DNA of 64,000 bases from an uncultured Clostridium sp. (GTDB lineage Bacteria; Bacillota_I; Bacilli_A; RF39; UBA660): the NCBI GenBank assembly GCA_905193755.1, contig CAJJPX010000003.1:1-64000 (forward strand), written 5' to 3'. The translations under genes and the position numbers were made by a program. How positions within the stretch are numbered: the stretch's first letter is position 1; each line of letters begins with the position of its first letter. Positions 26,746-37,500 of this stretch are shown here, piece by piece. The notes below the pieces were generated by a model. That model was not told where the DNA came from, searched no databases, and saw nothing but the letters and a program-made list of their open reading frames with translations.

Positions 26746-27485
26746 ATAGTTTCACTTATTTTATCTTTATATGCTACATATATTGGAATGTTTGGATCTA
26801 TTGATTCTCTATTTACTTCGTATGCTTTTTCATAAGTGTTATCGTTTTCACTTATATGTACTAACATTATATCTTTAGTATTTGGTCCTATAAAATGATT
26901 TAAATATTTAGCACAGTCTTCATTTGATAAGTGGCCTTCATCACCTATATTTCTATATTTTATGTATTCAAACTTATTACCATTCATTTCCATTTCTACA
27001 TCGTGATTACTTTCTAATAAGTATACTGTTTTATTTTTCATTTTCTCATGATATCTTGAATGTATCATACCAGTATCAGTCATGTATACTAGTGATTTAC
27101 CATCTTTTTCAAATACAAATCCAAAACCTTTTTTATCATGACTTATAGGTATTTTAGTAAATTTGATTCCCATAATATTATCTAGTTCATCAAATAATTC
27201 ATAGTTTTTTATATAATCTTTTTTGCTATATTCATTTAATGTTTCAATAGAAATATATATTTTAGTATTATAAACTCTATTAAATGAATGAACACTTTTG
27301 ACGTGATCTGAGTGAGCATGTGTTACGATTATAAAATCTATATCTTCAGGACGTTCATTAATACTATAAAGTGCATCTTTTAGTTTTCCGAATTGAAGTC
27401 CTGCATCTATTAAAAATTTAACATTATCAATATTAACAAAAGTAGAGTTTCCACTACTACTACTTCCTAAAACTACAATTTTCAT
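26736..27485 (-). CDS. MBL-fold hydrolase, YycJ/WalJ-like
   Basis: Metallo-beta-lactamase fold protein (249 residues). The start VVLGSSSSGNSTFVNID and THAHSDHVK (HxHxDH zinc motif, residues about 55-60) match the YycJ/WalJ family, which in Bacilli is a predicted nuclease linked to the WalRK system and DNA repair. Later metal ligands are likely in SHDKKGFG and MTDTG. Length is normal. It lies beside polA rather than in a walRK operon. No signal peptide. SD GGTGG precedes the ATG. Confidence 0.85.
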   Translation of the reverse strand: MKIVVLGSSSSGNSTFVNIDNVKFLIDAGLQFGKLKDALYSINERPEDIDFIIVTHAHSDHVKSVHSFNRVYNTKIYISIETLNEYSKKDYIKNYELFDELDNIMGIKFTKIPISHDKKGFGFVFEKDGKSLVYMTDTGMIHSRYHEKMKNKTVYLLESNHDVEMEMNGNKFEYIKYRNIGDEGHLSNEDCAKYLNHFIGPNTKDIMLVHISENDNTYEKAYEVNRESIDPNIPIYVAYKDKISETIEI

Positions 27486-27564
27486 ATAACCACCAGGTAA
27501 TATTATAGCATAATCAAAAGAAAAATTACCAGTTATGCTAATCTTAATATATCTTTTTTAAATT

Positions 27565-27587
27565 AAAAGAAGCCAAAGGCTTCTTTT
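27565..27587 (-). terminator. Terminator of the type III R-M operon
   Basis: Hairpin AAAAGAAGCC-TTT-GGCTTCTTTT followed by an AT-rich run; 14 bases downstream of the res stop. Confidence 0.8.
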
Positions 27588-27600
27588 GCTACATTCTTAA

Positions 27601-30510
27601 TCAATTTTTAAAATCTGAAAAATAATTGGTTGCGACTTGATATCCTATATTTGTATCGAGTGCATCAAAATGTTTTCTTGCACATTCTATTTTGCCATTT
27701 TCAGTTCCTCTTCTATCCGATTTATGCATACTACCTTTTGTTTCAACTATAAAATATAATTTATCTTCTCCATCTTCGTTCATTACTATTGCCCAGTCAG
27801 GGATATGATTACCTAATGGTGTGTCTATAGTAAACCAACTAGGTAATTTAATATACATTTTGCAATCTTCATCCTCTTCCATGTCTTTTGCAAAATCTTT
27901 TTCTATTCCTGAATCATATATAGTATAGTTATATACTCCTTTTTGCGATTCAATTGCATTTGAATCTAAATATGCTTTTAAATTATCAATTTCAAACAAA
28001 CTTTGTTCGTAACAATCATTTACTTTTATATATTGTATACCCTTTACCAATTGCATTTTTTTATTTTTTAATATAATTCTACTTACTTCTTCAAGATATT
28101 TTTGAGGATTATCAAAGAAATCATTTAGTCTTTCAGATAAAGTTATAATTTTATAAGCTGTTTCTCTTTTTATATTAGTTGTATCTTGAATGTATCTCAT
28201 TGGATCAGGATAAGAAGTGTTTTGTTCTAATAAAGAAACAGGTTTTATTGTTTGTACAGTTGTACCTATACCATTTTTAGATATATTTAGTTTTACATTT
28301 TCAGCTCTAATTCTTTGTTTTTTTATTTGAGGCATACTTTTTATATCATCAATACAATCTTGTATAAATTCATCAGTGTTCATATTTACTGAGTATGTTG
28401 TTTTATGCTTGATTTTATTCCACAATTCTTTAAAATCATCATTAAGATAAACCTCTTTATTAAGTTTTACAGATACTTCTTTATTTGCATCTTTTATTGT
28501 AACTTTCGTATTTACTTTATCTAACTTGAAATATATATCATCTAAATATAAAGACATTTCATCTGGAAAGTCTATTCTTCTATATTTAATATCTGATTTA
28601 CCTTTTTCAGTAATTTTTCCTGAAGGTGTTATTGTTTCATTTTTAAGTAAAGCGTCATATATTTCTTCTGAAACCTTTATTCCTATTTCTTCATATTCAC
28701 CAGATTGATTTTTTATTGTAATATCTGCAAAATAATTTTTTTCTATTATTCCAAATCTAACATTTGTTTCTTGTTCTATTTCTTTTTGAAGTTCATCTGC
28801 AAAAGTTTTATAGGATTCATTGGCGATTACCGTAAGTTCATTATATATATAATTTTCCACTCTTTCTCCTGATTGGTTAACACATAATCTTAAACCTCTT
28901 CCTATCTTTTGCCTTTTTGTCATATTATCTTTGGTTTCAACAAGAGTACAAACTTGAAAAACATTTGGATTATCCCAACCTTCTTTTAGTGCAGAATGTG
29001 AAAAAATGAATCTTAGTGGCTCATCAAAACTTAATAATGTTTCTTTATTCTTCATAATTTTTTCATAAACTGATTGATCTGCTATTGTATCTCCATTTGT
29101 ATTTTTTACTCTACCCTTACCATCTATTGAAAAATAGCCATCATGAACTTTCTTAACATCATAATAATCCGGATTTGAATCCCTTAAATCTTTAAATTTT
29201 GTGTTTATTAATTCATTATACACTTCTTCGAACATTTTATAATATTCTCCAGGTATTTCATTTCCATCTTTATCATAATTACGATACTTTGATACTTCAT
29301 CGATAAAAAATAAGCTTAATACTTTTATTCCTTCTTTAGTATATTGTCTTTCTTTCTTTAGATGCGTTGCTATTGTTGTTTTTATTTGTGCTCTTTTTAT
29401 TAAAGACATATCAATATCTCCAATTACCTCTCCAATGTATAGTATTTGTCCTGTTGTAAACTGTATATACTCATTTCCAGGTGTAGTATCTATATCATCT
29501 AAAATATAATTAGAATAACATTCTAAGTTTGTATTATCTTTTAAGTTATCGTCTGTTTTTATAGTTATTACTTTCTTTTCAAGTGTTCCGTCAGATTTTC
29601 TTGATTTAACTTCGACTTTTGCACTATAACCTTTTTTGTCAGAAACTGAAATCAATTTAATGTAAGCGTTTTCAGCATTTTCATCACTTAGTACCGAACT
29701 AACAGATATCTGTTTTACTAATTTTTTGTTATATGCTTCTACAGCATCTAATTTATACATTAAATCATATTTTTCTTTATGTGTAGCTGAATATCTTAAT
29801 TGGCATAATGGATTTAGTCTACTAATTGCTTCTTTAGATTTCGCAGTGTTATCAACACTTTGTGGTTCATCTATAATTACAATAGGGTTTGTATTACTAA
29901 TTAAATCTATCGGAGTATGATCATTGATACTTTCGTTAGGTCTATACATTAAATTTGATTTCTTACTGTCTTTACCAAAATCAGAAATGAATGCACCTAT
30001 TGTAATAATCATAATTTGTATATCTGTGCTTAATGCAAAGGTCGCTATTTGACCTCCTTTTTTAGAATCGTAAATAAAATAATTATAACTAACATTATCA
30101 TATAAACTTCTAAAATGCTCTTCAGTTATTTTAAATGACTTGTAAACTCCTTCTTTGATAGCTATGCTTGGAACTACAATAATAAATTTTGTAAATCCAT
30201 ATTTTTTATTCAATTCAAGTATTGTTTTTGTATATACGTATGTTTTACCAGTACCAGTTTCCATTTCTATAGTAAAATTCATTTTACTAAGATCTGTACT
30301 TCTTGTTAATTTATTATTTAGTTGTATGTTTCTTACATTTTCTAGTATTTGTTCCTCTGATAAATTTAAATAATTCCCTGTGCCTTGTGTAAGAATAGAA
30401 TTAGGAGCTACAGTGAAATTAGATTTTTTCATTTGTTGGCCATTGAAAATTTGTACAATTGAGTTAACTGCTTCTGTTTGATATTCCTGAATACTAAATT
30501 TTAATTTCAT
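27601..30510 (-). CDS. Type III restriction enzyme, Res subunit
   Basis: ATP-dependent restriction subunit (969 residues) that cuts DNA after translocation when two unmethylated sites are met. Helicase motifs are visible: Walker A ETGTGKTYVYTK (about residue 65), Walker B IIDEPQSVD (about 213), SATHKEKY, and motif VI KRQKIGRGLRLCVN (about 525). The C-terminal nuclease has the PD-(D/E)xK elements PDWAIVM and FIVETKGS. SD AGGAGG precedes the start. It follows two Mod genes, 11 bases after the second, in one operon. No frameshift is seen, so the system looks intact. Confidence 0.95.
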   Translation of the reverse strand: MKLKFSIQEYQTEAVNSIVQIFNGQQMKKSNFTVAPNSILTQGTGNYLNLSEEQILENVRNIQLNNKLTRSTDLSKMNFTIEMETGTGKTYVYTKTILELNKKYGFTKFIIVVPSIAIKEGVYKSFKITEEHFRSLYDNVSYNYFIYDSKKGGQIATFALSTDIQIMIITIGAFISDFGKDSKKSNLMYRPNESINDHTPIDLISNTNPIVIIDEPQSVDNTAKSKEAISRLNPLCQLRYSATHKEKYDLMYKLDAVEAYNKKLVKQISVSSVLSDENAENAYIKLISVSDKKGYSAKVEVKSRKSDGTLEKKVITIKTDDNLKDNTNLECYSNYILDDIDTTPGNEYIQFTTGQILYIGEVIGDIDMSLIKRAQIKTTIATHLKKERQYTKEGIKVLSLFFIDEVSKYRNYDKDGNEIPGEYYKMFEEVYNELINTKFKDLRDSNPDYYDVKKVHDGYFSIDGKGRVKNTNGDTIADQSVYEKIMKNKETLLSFDEPLRFIFSHSALKEGWDNPNVFQVCTLVETKDNMTKRQKIGRGLRLCVNQSGERVENYIYNELTVIANESYKTFADELQKEIEQETNVRFGIIEKNYFADITIKNQSGEYEEIGIKVSEEIYDALLKNETITPSGKITEKGKSDIKYRRIDFPDEMSLYLDDIYFKLDKVNTKVTIKDANKEVSVKLNKEVYLNDDFKELWNKIKHKTTYSVNMNTDEFIQDCIDDIKSMPQIKKQRIRAENVKLNISKNGIGTTVQTIKPVSLLEQNTSYPDPMRYIQDTTNIKRETAYKIITLSERLNDFFDNPQKYLEEVSRIILKNKKMQLVKGIQYIKVNDCYEQSLFEIDNLKAYLDSNAIESQKGVYNYTIYDSGIEKDFAKDMEEDEDCKMYIKLPSWFTIDTPLGNHIPDWAIVMNEDGEDKLYFIVETKGSMHKSDRRGTENGKIECARKHFDALDTNIGYQVATNYFSDFKN

Positions 30511-30521
30511 ACTATTACCTC

Positions 30522-32414
30522 CTAAATGCTTTTTATCTTTTCTTCATCGATTCCTATTTTCTTAAGTTCTTGTAATGCATTTACTTTAGCATTTTCATCT
30601 TTAAAACCAGAATCTTTAAAAATAATTATTGTGGGATTTAGCTTTCCTATTTCCTTTACTAATCCAACGTCAATTTCGTCTTGTAAACAAACAACCATTT
30701 TTTCATCTTCTAAGTGATAAATTTTTTTGGTATTTATATTTTTTTCCTTGATTTGTGATGAAAGTGTTATTCCTTCTTTTAATAGAATTTCATATAAAAT
30801 ATCATCATTTGTTCTTCCTTCAACGATTGGGTCGATGTGTTCATAAAAGTATTTATTTGCATTATCTATCGTTAAATCTTCACTATTCCATACTTTAATA
30901 TTACTAGTATCAAGTTTAAATACTTTAAATCCATAATCAATTTTCGCTTTTGTTTCTTCTTTTATTTTTTTACCAGCACGTCTTATTCTTTCTTCTCCAA
31001 TATCGCATATTGTTTTATAATCTTTTATTGATTCATCGCTTATAATTTCTGGTAATTGAATCATGATATATTTTCTATTTCCTTCATCTTCCGCATTCAT
31101 TTGCATTATTGCATCTGCAGTTGTGGCACTTCCACTAAAGAAATCTAGAACGTATGATTCTTTATCCATTTGTATTATTTTAGCTAAATATTTTATTAAT
31201 TTAGTTGGTTTTGGAAAAGAAAATGGTATATCTAATCTCGCTAATTCCTCAGAACCATTTCTATTTAGAAATCCTTCAAATATATCGCGTGGAATGTTTC
31301 CTTTATCTTTCTTGTCATTTAAATAGCTTTTTGTATAAATATTCCATTTAGCTTGTTTTCCATATTGATTTAATAAAGGTGACTTTTTGGTTTTTTTAAA
31401 AACAAGAAGATTTTTCTTTAATAAGTATTGCGATTGTTCCCATCTCCATACACCATCTCCTTTGTTTGGGAGAACTTTTGAACCATCTTTTTCTTCTTGA
31501 GGCATAGTACCTCCAGGTGGTATAACAAGTTCTCCATCAGGACATTCAATGTAATATCTTTGATTTGGTCGTGTCTCTAATGTTGTAAGGTAAAATGCTA
31601 TATCATCTCTATAATATTCACCTTTTCTTTCACCATCATGTTCTACTTTTTTAAATTGATCATCATTAGTTACTTCATCAACAAAGTGCGATAAATTATT
31701 AATATTTTTTGCATAGCATAGAATATAATCTTTACTTGGAGCAAAGAAATTTCCTCTAAAACTAGTTGTTTTAGATACTCTTGTAATATTAGATATGAAA
31801 TTAATTTCTCCGAATAATTCATCACATACTTTTCTTAAATTTGTGACTTCATTTTCATCTATTGATATAAATATAATACCATCATCAGATAAAAGATTCT
31901 TCGCTAATCTAAGTCTTGGATATATCATATTTAACCACTTTGTATGAAATCTTCCATTTGTTTCACTATTTGCTTTATATTTTTGATTTGTTTGTTCTTT
32001 GTAGTTTTGTAATGGATCTTTAAATGAATCGTTATATATAAAGTCTCCACTAGTATTATAAGGTGGATCTATATATATCATTTTTATTTTTTTATAGTAT
32101 GATTTTTGGAGAATTTTAAGAACCTCTAAATTGTCTCCCTCAATATAAACGTTGTTTGTATTGTCCCAATCAATGCTTTTTTCAGGACAAGGAATCAGTG
32201 TACCTGTTGTTGACATGTCAGCTATTTTAGTTGATTCTTCTTTTCCATTCCAAGTAAAACTGTAGATTTCTTCTTTTTCATTTAAATTTCCTAATATACT
32301 TTTTAATATATTAAAATCTACTTTATTTTCTTTAATAACTTCAGGAAATAGACAACCTAATTTTTTAATGTTTTCATTTACTATATCCATTGATGTACTA
32401 CAGACTTTTTTCAT
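30522..32414 (-). CDS. Type III DNA methyltransferase (Mod), second copy
   Basis: Adenine-N6 (or cytosine-N4) methyltransferase (630 residues) of the beta group, giving sequence specificity to the R-M complex. Motif IV is DPPYNTSGDF (about residue 116) and motif I is DFFSGSATTAD (about 425), in the beta-class order. The stretch between them (about 150-410) is the target recognition part and differs strongly from the upstream paralogue. The C-terminal about 200 residues are close to identical to it (GEERIRRAGKKIKEETKAKI). Eight bases separate the two mod genes and 11 separate this one from res. Confidence 0.94.
   Translation of the reverse strand: MKKVCSTSMDIVNENIKKLGCLFPEVIKENKVDFNILKSILGNLNEKEEIYSFTWNGKEESTKIADMSTTGTLIPCPEKSIDWDNTNNVYIEGDNLEVLKILQKSYYKKIKMIYIDPPYNTSGDFIYNDSFKDPLQNYKEQTNQKYKANSETNGRFHTKWLNMIYPRLRLAKNLLSDDGIIFISIDENEVTNLRKVCDELFGEINFISNITRVSKTTSFRGNFFAPSKDYILCYAKNINNLSHFVDEVTNDDQFKKVEHDGERKGEYYRDDIAFYLTTLETRPNQRYYIECPDGELVIPPGGTMPQEEKDGSKVLPNKGDGVWRWEQSQYLLKKNLLVFKKTKKSPLLNQYGKQAKWNIYTKSYLNDKKDKGNIPRDIFEGFLNRNGSEELARLDIPFSFPKPTKLIKYLAKIIQMDKESYVLDFFSGSATTADAIMQMNAEDEGNRKYIMIQLPEIISDESIKDYKTICDIGEERIRRAGKKIKEETKAKIDYGFKVFKLDTSNIKVWNSEDLTIDNANKYFYEHIDPIVEGRTNDDILYEILLKEGITLSSQIKEKNINTKKIYHLEDEKMVVCLQDEIDVGLVKEIGKLNPTIIIFKDSGFKDENAKVNALQELKKIGIDEEKIKSI
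30785..31081. repeat. Near-identical 0.3-kb block shared by the mod genes (copy in second mod)
   Basis: About 297 bases matching 32686-32982 with roughly six differences by eye, far closer than the rest of the two genes. Encodes the segment after motif I (IQLPEIISDESIKDYKTI region) and the following helical part. Confidence 0.85.
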
Positions 32415-32422
32415 AAAACCTC

Positions 32423-34249
32423 CTATATACTCTTTACTTTTTCCGCATCTATTCCTGAATTTTTTAATTCTTGTAATGCGTTAACTTTAGCATTTTCATC
32501 TTTAAAGCCAGAATCTTTAAATATAACAACTTCAGGTTTTAGTTTTCCTATTTCTTTTACTAAGTTTATATCAATATCATCTTCTAGACAAATAATCATG
32601 GAACCATTATTAATTACATATAATAAATTATTATTTATCTTTTCTTCTTTGATCTGTGATGATAGTATTATTCCTTCTTTTAACAGAATTTCATATAAAA
32701 TATCATCTTCTGTTCTTCCTTCAACGATTGGGTCAATGTGTTCATAAAAGTATTTATTTGCATTATCTATCGTTAAATCTTCACTATTCCATACTTTAAT
32801 ATTACTAGTATCAAGTTTAAATACTTTAAATCCATAATCAATTTTCGCTTTTGTTTCTTCTTTTATTTTTTTACCAGCACGTCTTATTCTTTCTTCTCCA
32901 ATATCACATATTGTTTTATAGTCTTTTATTGATTCATCACTTATAATTTCTGGTAATTGAATCATGATATATTTTCTATTTCCATTTGTTTCTGCATTTA
33001 GCTGTAGTGTTGCTTCTGCTGATGCTGCACTTCCACTGAAAAAATCCATTATGAAGTCATTCTCATTTGTTGATACTCTAATCAATTCTTTTATTAGTTT
33101 TGTTGGTTTTGGTGTGTCAAAAATATTTCTATTTCCAAAAAGTGTTTCTAACTCATCTTTTGCTGATGATGAAGTTCCTACTCCTCTAAGTATACTTTCC
33201 ATACTATATTCTTTTTCTTCGTTTTCAAATGTTTTAATTCTTGGTACTCCATTTCCATTCTTTGGATAAAAAATTCTATTGTCTGTATCTAACTTGTAAA
33301 ACTCATCTTTAGAAATAAACCACTGTCTTGTTATTTCTTTGCCACTTGGTGTTGTTATTGAATAATAATAATCAGAAGTTTTATCTTCATTCTTGTGACC
33401 TTCTTCGTATGAAATAATTCCAGAAGACCATGGACCACGTGGATCATTATCAGGGTTAGTTTGTTTGTTTTTCCATTCTGGTTTTCTCATAAACTTATTG
33501 AATATTGTATCTCTTTTATTTTTATAACACAAAATTATGTACTCATGTATTTCTTTATATCTATTTATTATTTTTGCGTTTGTATTTCTGTCTACTTGAG
33601 AATCCATTTTTTGCCAAATAATACAATCTACATTTGCTTTTCCAAAAATTTCTTCACATATTTTTTTTAAATTTTCTTGCTCATTATCATCTATACTTAT
33701 AAATAGAATGCCATCATCAGTAAGTAAGCTCATTGAAAGAAGCAATCTTGGGTATATCATATTAAGCCAATCAGTATGAAATCTTCCATTTGTTTCAGGA
33801 TTTGCTTTATTTTCTTGTTCAGTTATTTTTTTATAATTTTTTATCGTCTCTTTATAATCATCTTTGTAAACGAAATCATTGCCTGTATTATATGGTGGAT
33901 CTATATAAATTGCTTTTATTTTATTATGGTACGCTTTTTGCAGTATTTTTAAAACTTCTAAGTTATCACCTTCTATATATATATTATTTGTATTTTCCCA
34001 GTCAACGCTTTTATTTTTAATTGGTAATAAAGTTGCACAAGATGTAACTTGAATATATCGTTTGGCATTTTGTTTTCCATTCCAAGTGAATTGATATTTT
34101 TCATCATTTGAATCAGAAAATATTCCGAGTTTTTCTTTTAATAAATCTATATCAATTTTACCCTCTACTAATATTTCTGGAAATATTTTTGTAATTTTAC
34201 TTATATTATCATTTATTATATTAAATGATTCACTTTCAATTTTTTTCAT
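32423..34249 (-). CDS. Type III DNA methyltransferase (Mod), first copy
   Basis: Paralogous beta-class methyltransferase (608 residues). Motif IV is DPPYNTGNDFVY (about residue 113), motif I DFFSGSAASAE (about 405), followed by QLNAETNGNRKY. N-terminal about 150 residues and the C-terminal third match the second Mod, while the central specificity region is unrelated by eye (IIWQKMDSQVDRNT versus SNITRVSKTTSFRG). First gene of the operon mod-mod-res; GAGGTGA lies 5 bases before the ATG. Either both pair with one Res, giving two specificities, or one is a solitary methylase. Confidence 0.94.
   Translation of the reverse strand: MKKIESESFNIINDNISKITKIFPEILVEGKIDIDLLKEKLGIFSDSNDEKYQFTWNGKQNAKRYIQVTSCATLLPIKNKSVDWENTNNIYIEGDNLEVLKILQKAYHNKIKAIYIDPPYNTGNDFVYKDDYKETIKNYKKITEQENKANPETNGRFHTDWLNMIYPRLLLSMSLLTDDGILFISIDDNEQENLKKICEEIFGKANVDCIIWQKMDSQVDRNTNAKIINRYKEIHEYIILCYKNKRDTIFNKFMRKPEWKNKQTNPDNDPRGPWSSGIISYEEGHKNEDKTSDYYYSITTPSGKEITRQWFISKDEFYKLDTDNRIFYPKNGNGVPRIKTFENEEKEYSMESILRGVGTSSSAKDELETLFGNRNIFDTPKPTKLIKELIRVSTNENDFIMDFFSGSAASAEATLQLNAETNGNRKYIMIQLPEIISDESIKDYKTICDIGEERIRRAGKKIKEETKAKIDYGFKVFKLDTSNIKVWNSEDLTIDNANKYFYEHIDPIVEGRTEDDILYEILLKEGIILSSQIKEEKINNNLLYVINNGSMIICLEDDIDINLVKEIGKLKPEVVIFKDSGFKDENAKVNALQELKNSGIDAEKVKSI
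32686..32982. repeat. Near-identical 0.3-kb block shared by the mod genes (copy in first mod)
   Basis: Partner of the block at 30785-31081, offset 1901 bases. Direct orientation, so recombination between them would delete one specificity segment and leave a chimaeric mod. Confidence 0.85.
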
Positions 34250-34566
34250 GATTCACCTCAACTTGATTAATATTCTTTTTTTATTATAACATGTATTATT
34301 TCAAACATAAAGAAATTAGACAAATTGATTTACTTTTCTTGTGATAAATTATTCTTTATTTGCAATAAATTTTGTTTTTCATCGTTATACTTAGGTATCT
34401 TTGTTATAATTCTCGTAAAAAACAATGATGTAATTTGTTAATTTTACCATTCTATTATTATAGTTAGTTATAAAAACAAAAAACACGTCTTTAATGTAGA
34501 TTGAAATTTATTAACTTTTTTAATTTAAGTAGTTACATTTTGTGATTATTTTTTTCTTGTAAAATA
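34250..34566. promoter_or_regulatory. 317-bp AT-rich intergenic region with the mod promoter
   Basis: No ORF of note on either strand. On the minus strand an extended -10 box TGTTATAAT lies about 40 bases before the first mod ATG, without a good -35 box. Runs of A/T fill the rest; I see no further repeat or RNA structure. Confidence 0.5.
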
Positions 34567-34567
34567 A

Positions 34568-34586
34568 AAGAAGCTTAATGCTTCTT
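34568..34586 (-). terminator. Terminator of polC
   Basis: Hairpin AAGAAGC-ATTAA-GCTTCTT followed by TTATTTTAC on the minus strand, overlapping the polC stop. Confidence 0.85.
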
Positions 34587-37500
34587 AAAGGTCAAATAAG
34601 CTAAGTTGTGAGCTTTCTGGTATTCCTTTGAATATTCCCATTGCTCTCATTTTGTCTATTAGAGTTTGTGATACTTTGCATCTGCTTTGGAAGTCTTCGA
34701 TGCTTATGAATGGACGTTTTTTTGCTTCTGTTTCTATGTTTTTGGCAACTGTTTCACCTAGTCCATCTATTGTTATGAATGGAGGAATGATTGTTTTATC
34801 ATCTTCTACTCCGAAAGTAAGACCTTTTGATTTATAAAGATCAAACTCTGATACTCTTATGTGTCTTGCGGCCATTTCTAGGGCTACATTTAAGCATTCT
34901 TGTTGTCCTGCTTCTTTATTAGTTGCATCGTATCCTTTATTTTTAATTTCAATTATTTTATTTTTAATAGCATCATATCCTTTGATCATTGATTCTATAT
35001 CAAAGTCTGTTGCTTTAGTTGAGAACCATGAAGCATAGAAGTATGCTGGCATATGTACTTTATACCAAGCTATTCTAAATGCACTTGTTACGTATGCTGC
35101 TGCGTGTGCTTTAGGGAACATGTATTTTATTTTATGACATGATTCTATGAACCATTCTTCTATACCTGCTTCTTCCATGGTTTTTCTATGTTCTTCCCAT
35201 GTAGCTGGATCCTTTGATGCTTTTCCTTTACGAACGAATTCCATTATTTTGAATGCTTTGATTGGTTTCATTCCTTTGTACATTAAATATACCATGATAT
35301 CATCACGACATCCAATAACGTCTTTGAATGGTACTTGTATTTTACCTTCGGCATTTGGTGTACATAAATCTCTTGCATTTCCTAACCAAACATCAGTACC
35401 ATGGGAAAGACCTGATAATTTTACAAGTTCTGCGAATGTCGTCGGTTTTGTTTCAGCAACCATACCTATAGTGAATGAAGTACCAAACTCTGGAATTCCA
35501 AGTGTACCTGTTGGGCACATTATTTCTTCATTTGTAACTCCTAGTACTTTAGTAGATGTAAATATACTCATTGTATCTTTATCATCTAGTGGTACTTTTG
35601 ATACATCTGTATGACTTAAATCTTGTATAAGTCTTAATTGTGTTGGGTCTGAGTGACCTAATATATCTAGTTTTAGTAAGTCTGCATCAATTGCATGGTA
35701 ATCGAAGTGTGTTGTTCTCCATGCAGAATTTACATCGTCTGCTGGGAATTGGAATGGAGTAAAATCTGATACATCCATATAATCTGGTACAACTACTATA
35801 CCACCTGGGTGTTGACCTGTTGTTCTTTTAACTCCTGTACATCCCATAGCTAGTCTTTCTATTTCACAACTTCTTTTATCTAGAATACCTTTGTCTTCAA
35901 AGTATCCTTTTACAAATCCGTATGCTGTTTTTTCTGCGACTGTACCTATTGTTCCAGCTCTATAAACGTTATCCACTCCGAACAATACTTTTGTATATTC
36001 GTGAGCTGATGCTTGGTTTAGATCTGAAAAGTTAAGGTCTATATCTGGTACTTTGTCTGCGTTGAATCCTAAGAATGTGGCAAATGGCATATCTTGTCCA
36101 TCTTTGATCATTTTTTCTCTACAATTTGGGCATATTTTATCTGGAAGGTCAAAACCACTTGAGTAATCTTTACCATAAGGTACTCCATTTTCATCTATAA
36201 ATATACTTGTTTTACATTTACCACATCTATAGTGAGCAGGAAGTGGATTTACTTCTGTTATACCCATCATTGTAGCAACGAAACTACTACCTACAGATCC
36301 TCTTGATCCTACTAGGTATCCTTCATCATTAGAGTGTTTAACTAGTCTTTGTGCGATTAGGTATATTGGATCGAATCCTCCACCTATGATACCACCTAGT
36401 TCCTTTTTAACTTTTTTAGCTAGAGATTTTTCATTTAATTCTCCATCTTCTTCAGTCCATTTGCTTTTAACACTATCACCTATAAGCTCTTTTACTTTAT
36501 CAAATCCTTCTATTAGTGTTTCGTGAAGACGACTAAATGTTTCTGTTTCTAAATCTTCAGGAGTAATATCTGGTTTTTCTTCTTTAATTCTATCATTCCA
36601 GTATTTGAATATTGCATCTCCATAAAGTTCTTTTGAAATACGTTCTTCTATATTATGTGGTAATGGATCTCCATACCATTCTTTTGCTTTTTCAAATACT
36701 AGGTCTGTAACAACTCTTGGACAATCTAGGTAGCTTTGTCCATCGTCTGCTTTAACTCTTGGACTAAATGGAATACCACCTGTATCAATAATAACTTCAA
36801 ATTCTCCGACCATATCACATATCTTATTAGTATTAGTTACTACTATTTCGTATGCTAAATCTTTGTCTAAGAAATCAAAATCATTTAACATTTCATTAGT
36901 TGTTCTAAAGTGTTGAGATGGAATATTTGTGATATTACTTTTAGCTAGTGGATGTCTTCCTCCTCCTGGTACTTTTTGATTTATTATGATTTCTCTATAT
37001 ATCTTATCTTCTCTTGTGAAGTGGTGTACGTCTCCTGTAGCTACTACTATTTTACCTGCTGCTTTTGATGCTTCTATTACTTTCTTAATATGATTTTTAA
37101 GTTCAAAAGAGTTAGCAAAGTCACTTGTTTGTATTAAGTGGTCGTATACTTCTGGAGGTTGTACTTCTACATAATCATAGAAGTTTATTATATTAGTTAG
37201 TTCTTCTCCATCTTTGCTTCTTGCTTCTTTAAATACTTCTGATTCGTAGCAGCCACTTCCTATTAAAATACCTTCTCTTAGTTCGTTTAGTTTGCTTCTT
37301 AATATTCTTGGTGTCTTATATAGATAAGTTGTGTTTGCTAAAGAGATAATCTTGAACATATTTTTAAGACCGGTTCTATTTAGTGCAATTGCATTAAAGT
37401 GATAAGTTCTACCAAATTTATATATTTCATCTTTACTAATTAGTCTTTCTAAATCACTTATTTTTTCGTAGTTTTGACCTATTAGTTTTTGACACATTTT

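Noticed and set aside
33461..34020. Plus-strand ORFs inside the first mod gene and similar ORFs opposite other genes
   Set aside because: They lack ribosome binding sites, show low-complexity Phe/Ser/Ile composition expected from antisense of AT-rich genes, and overlap clear family proteins fully.
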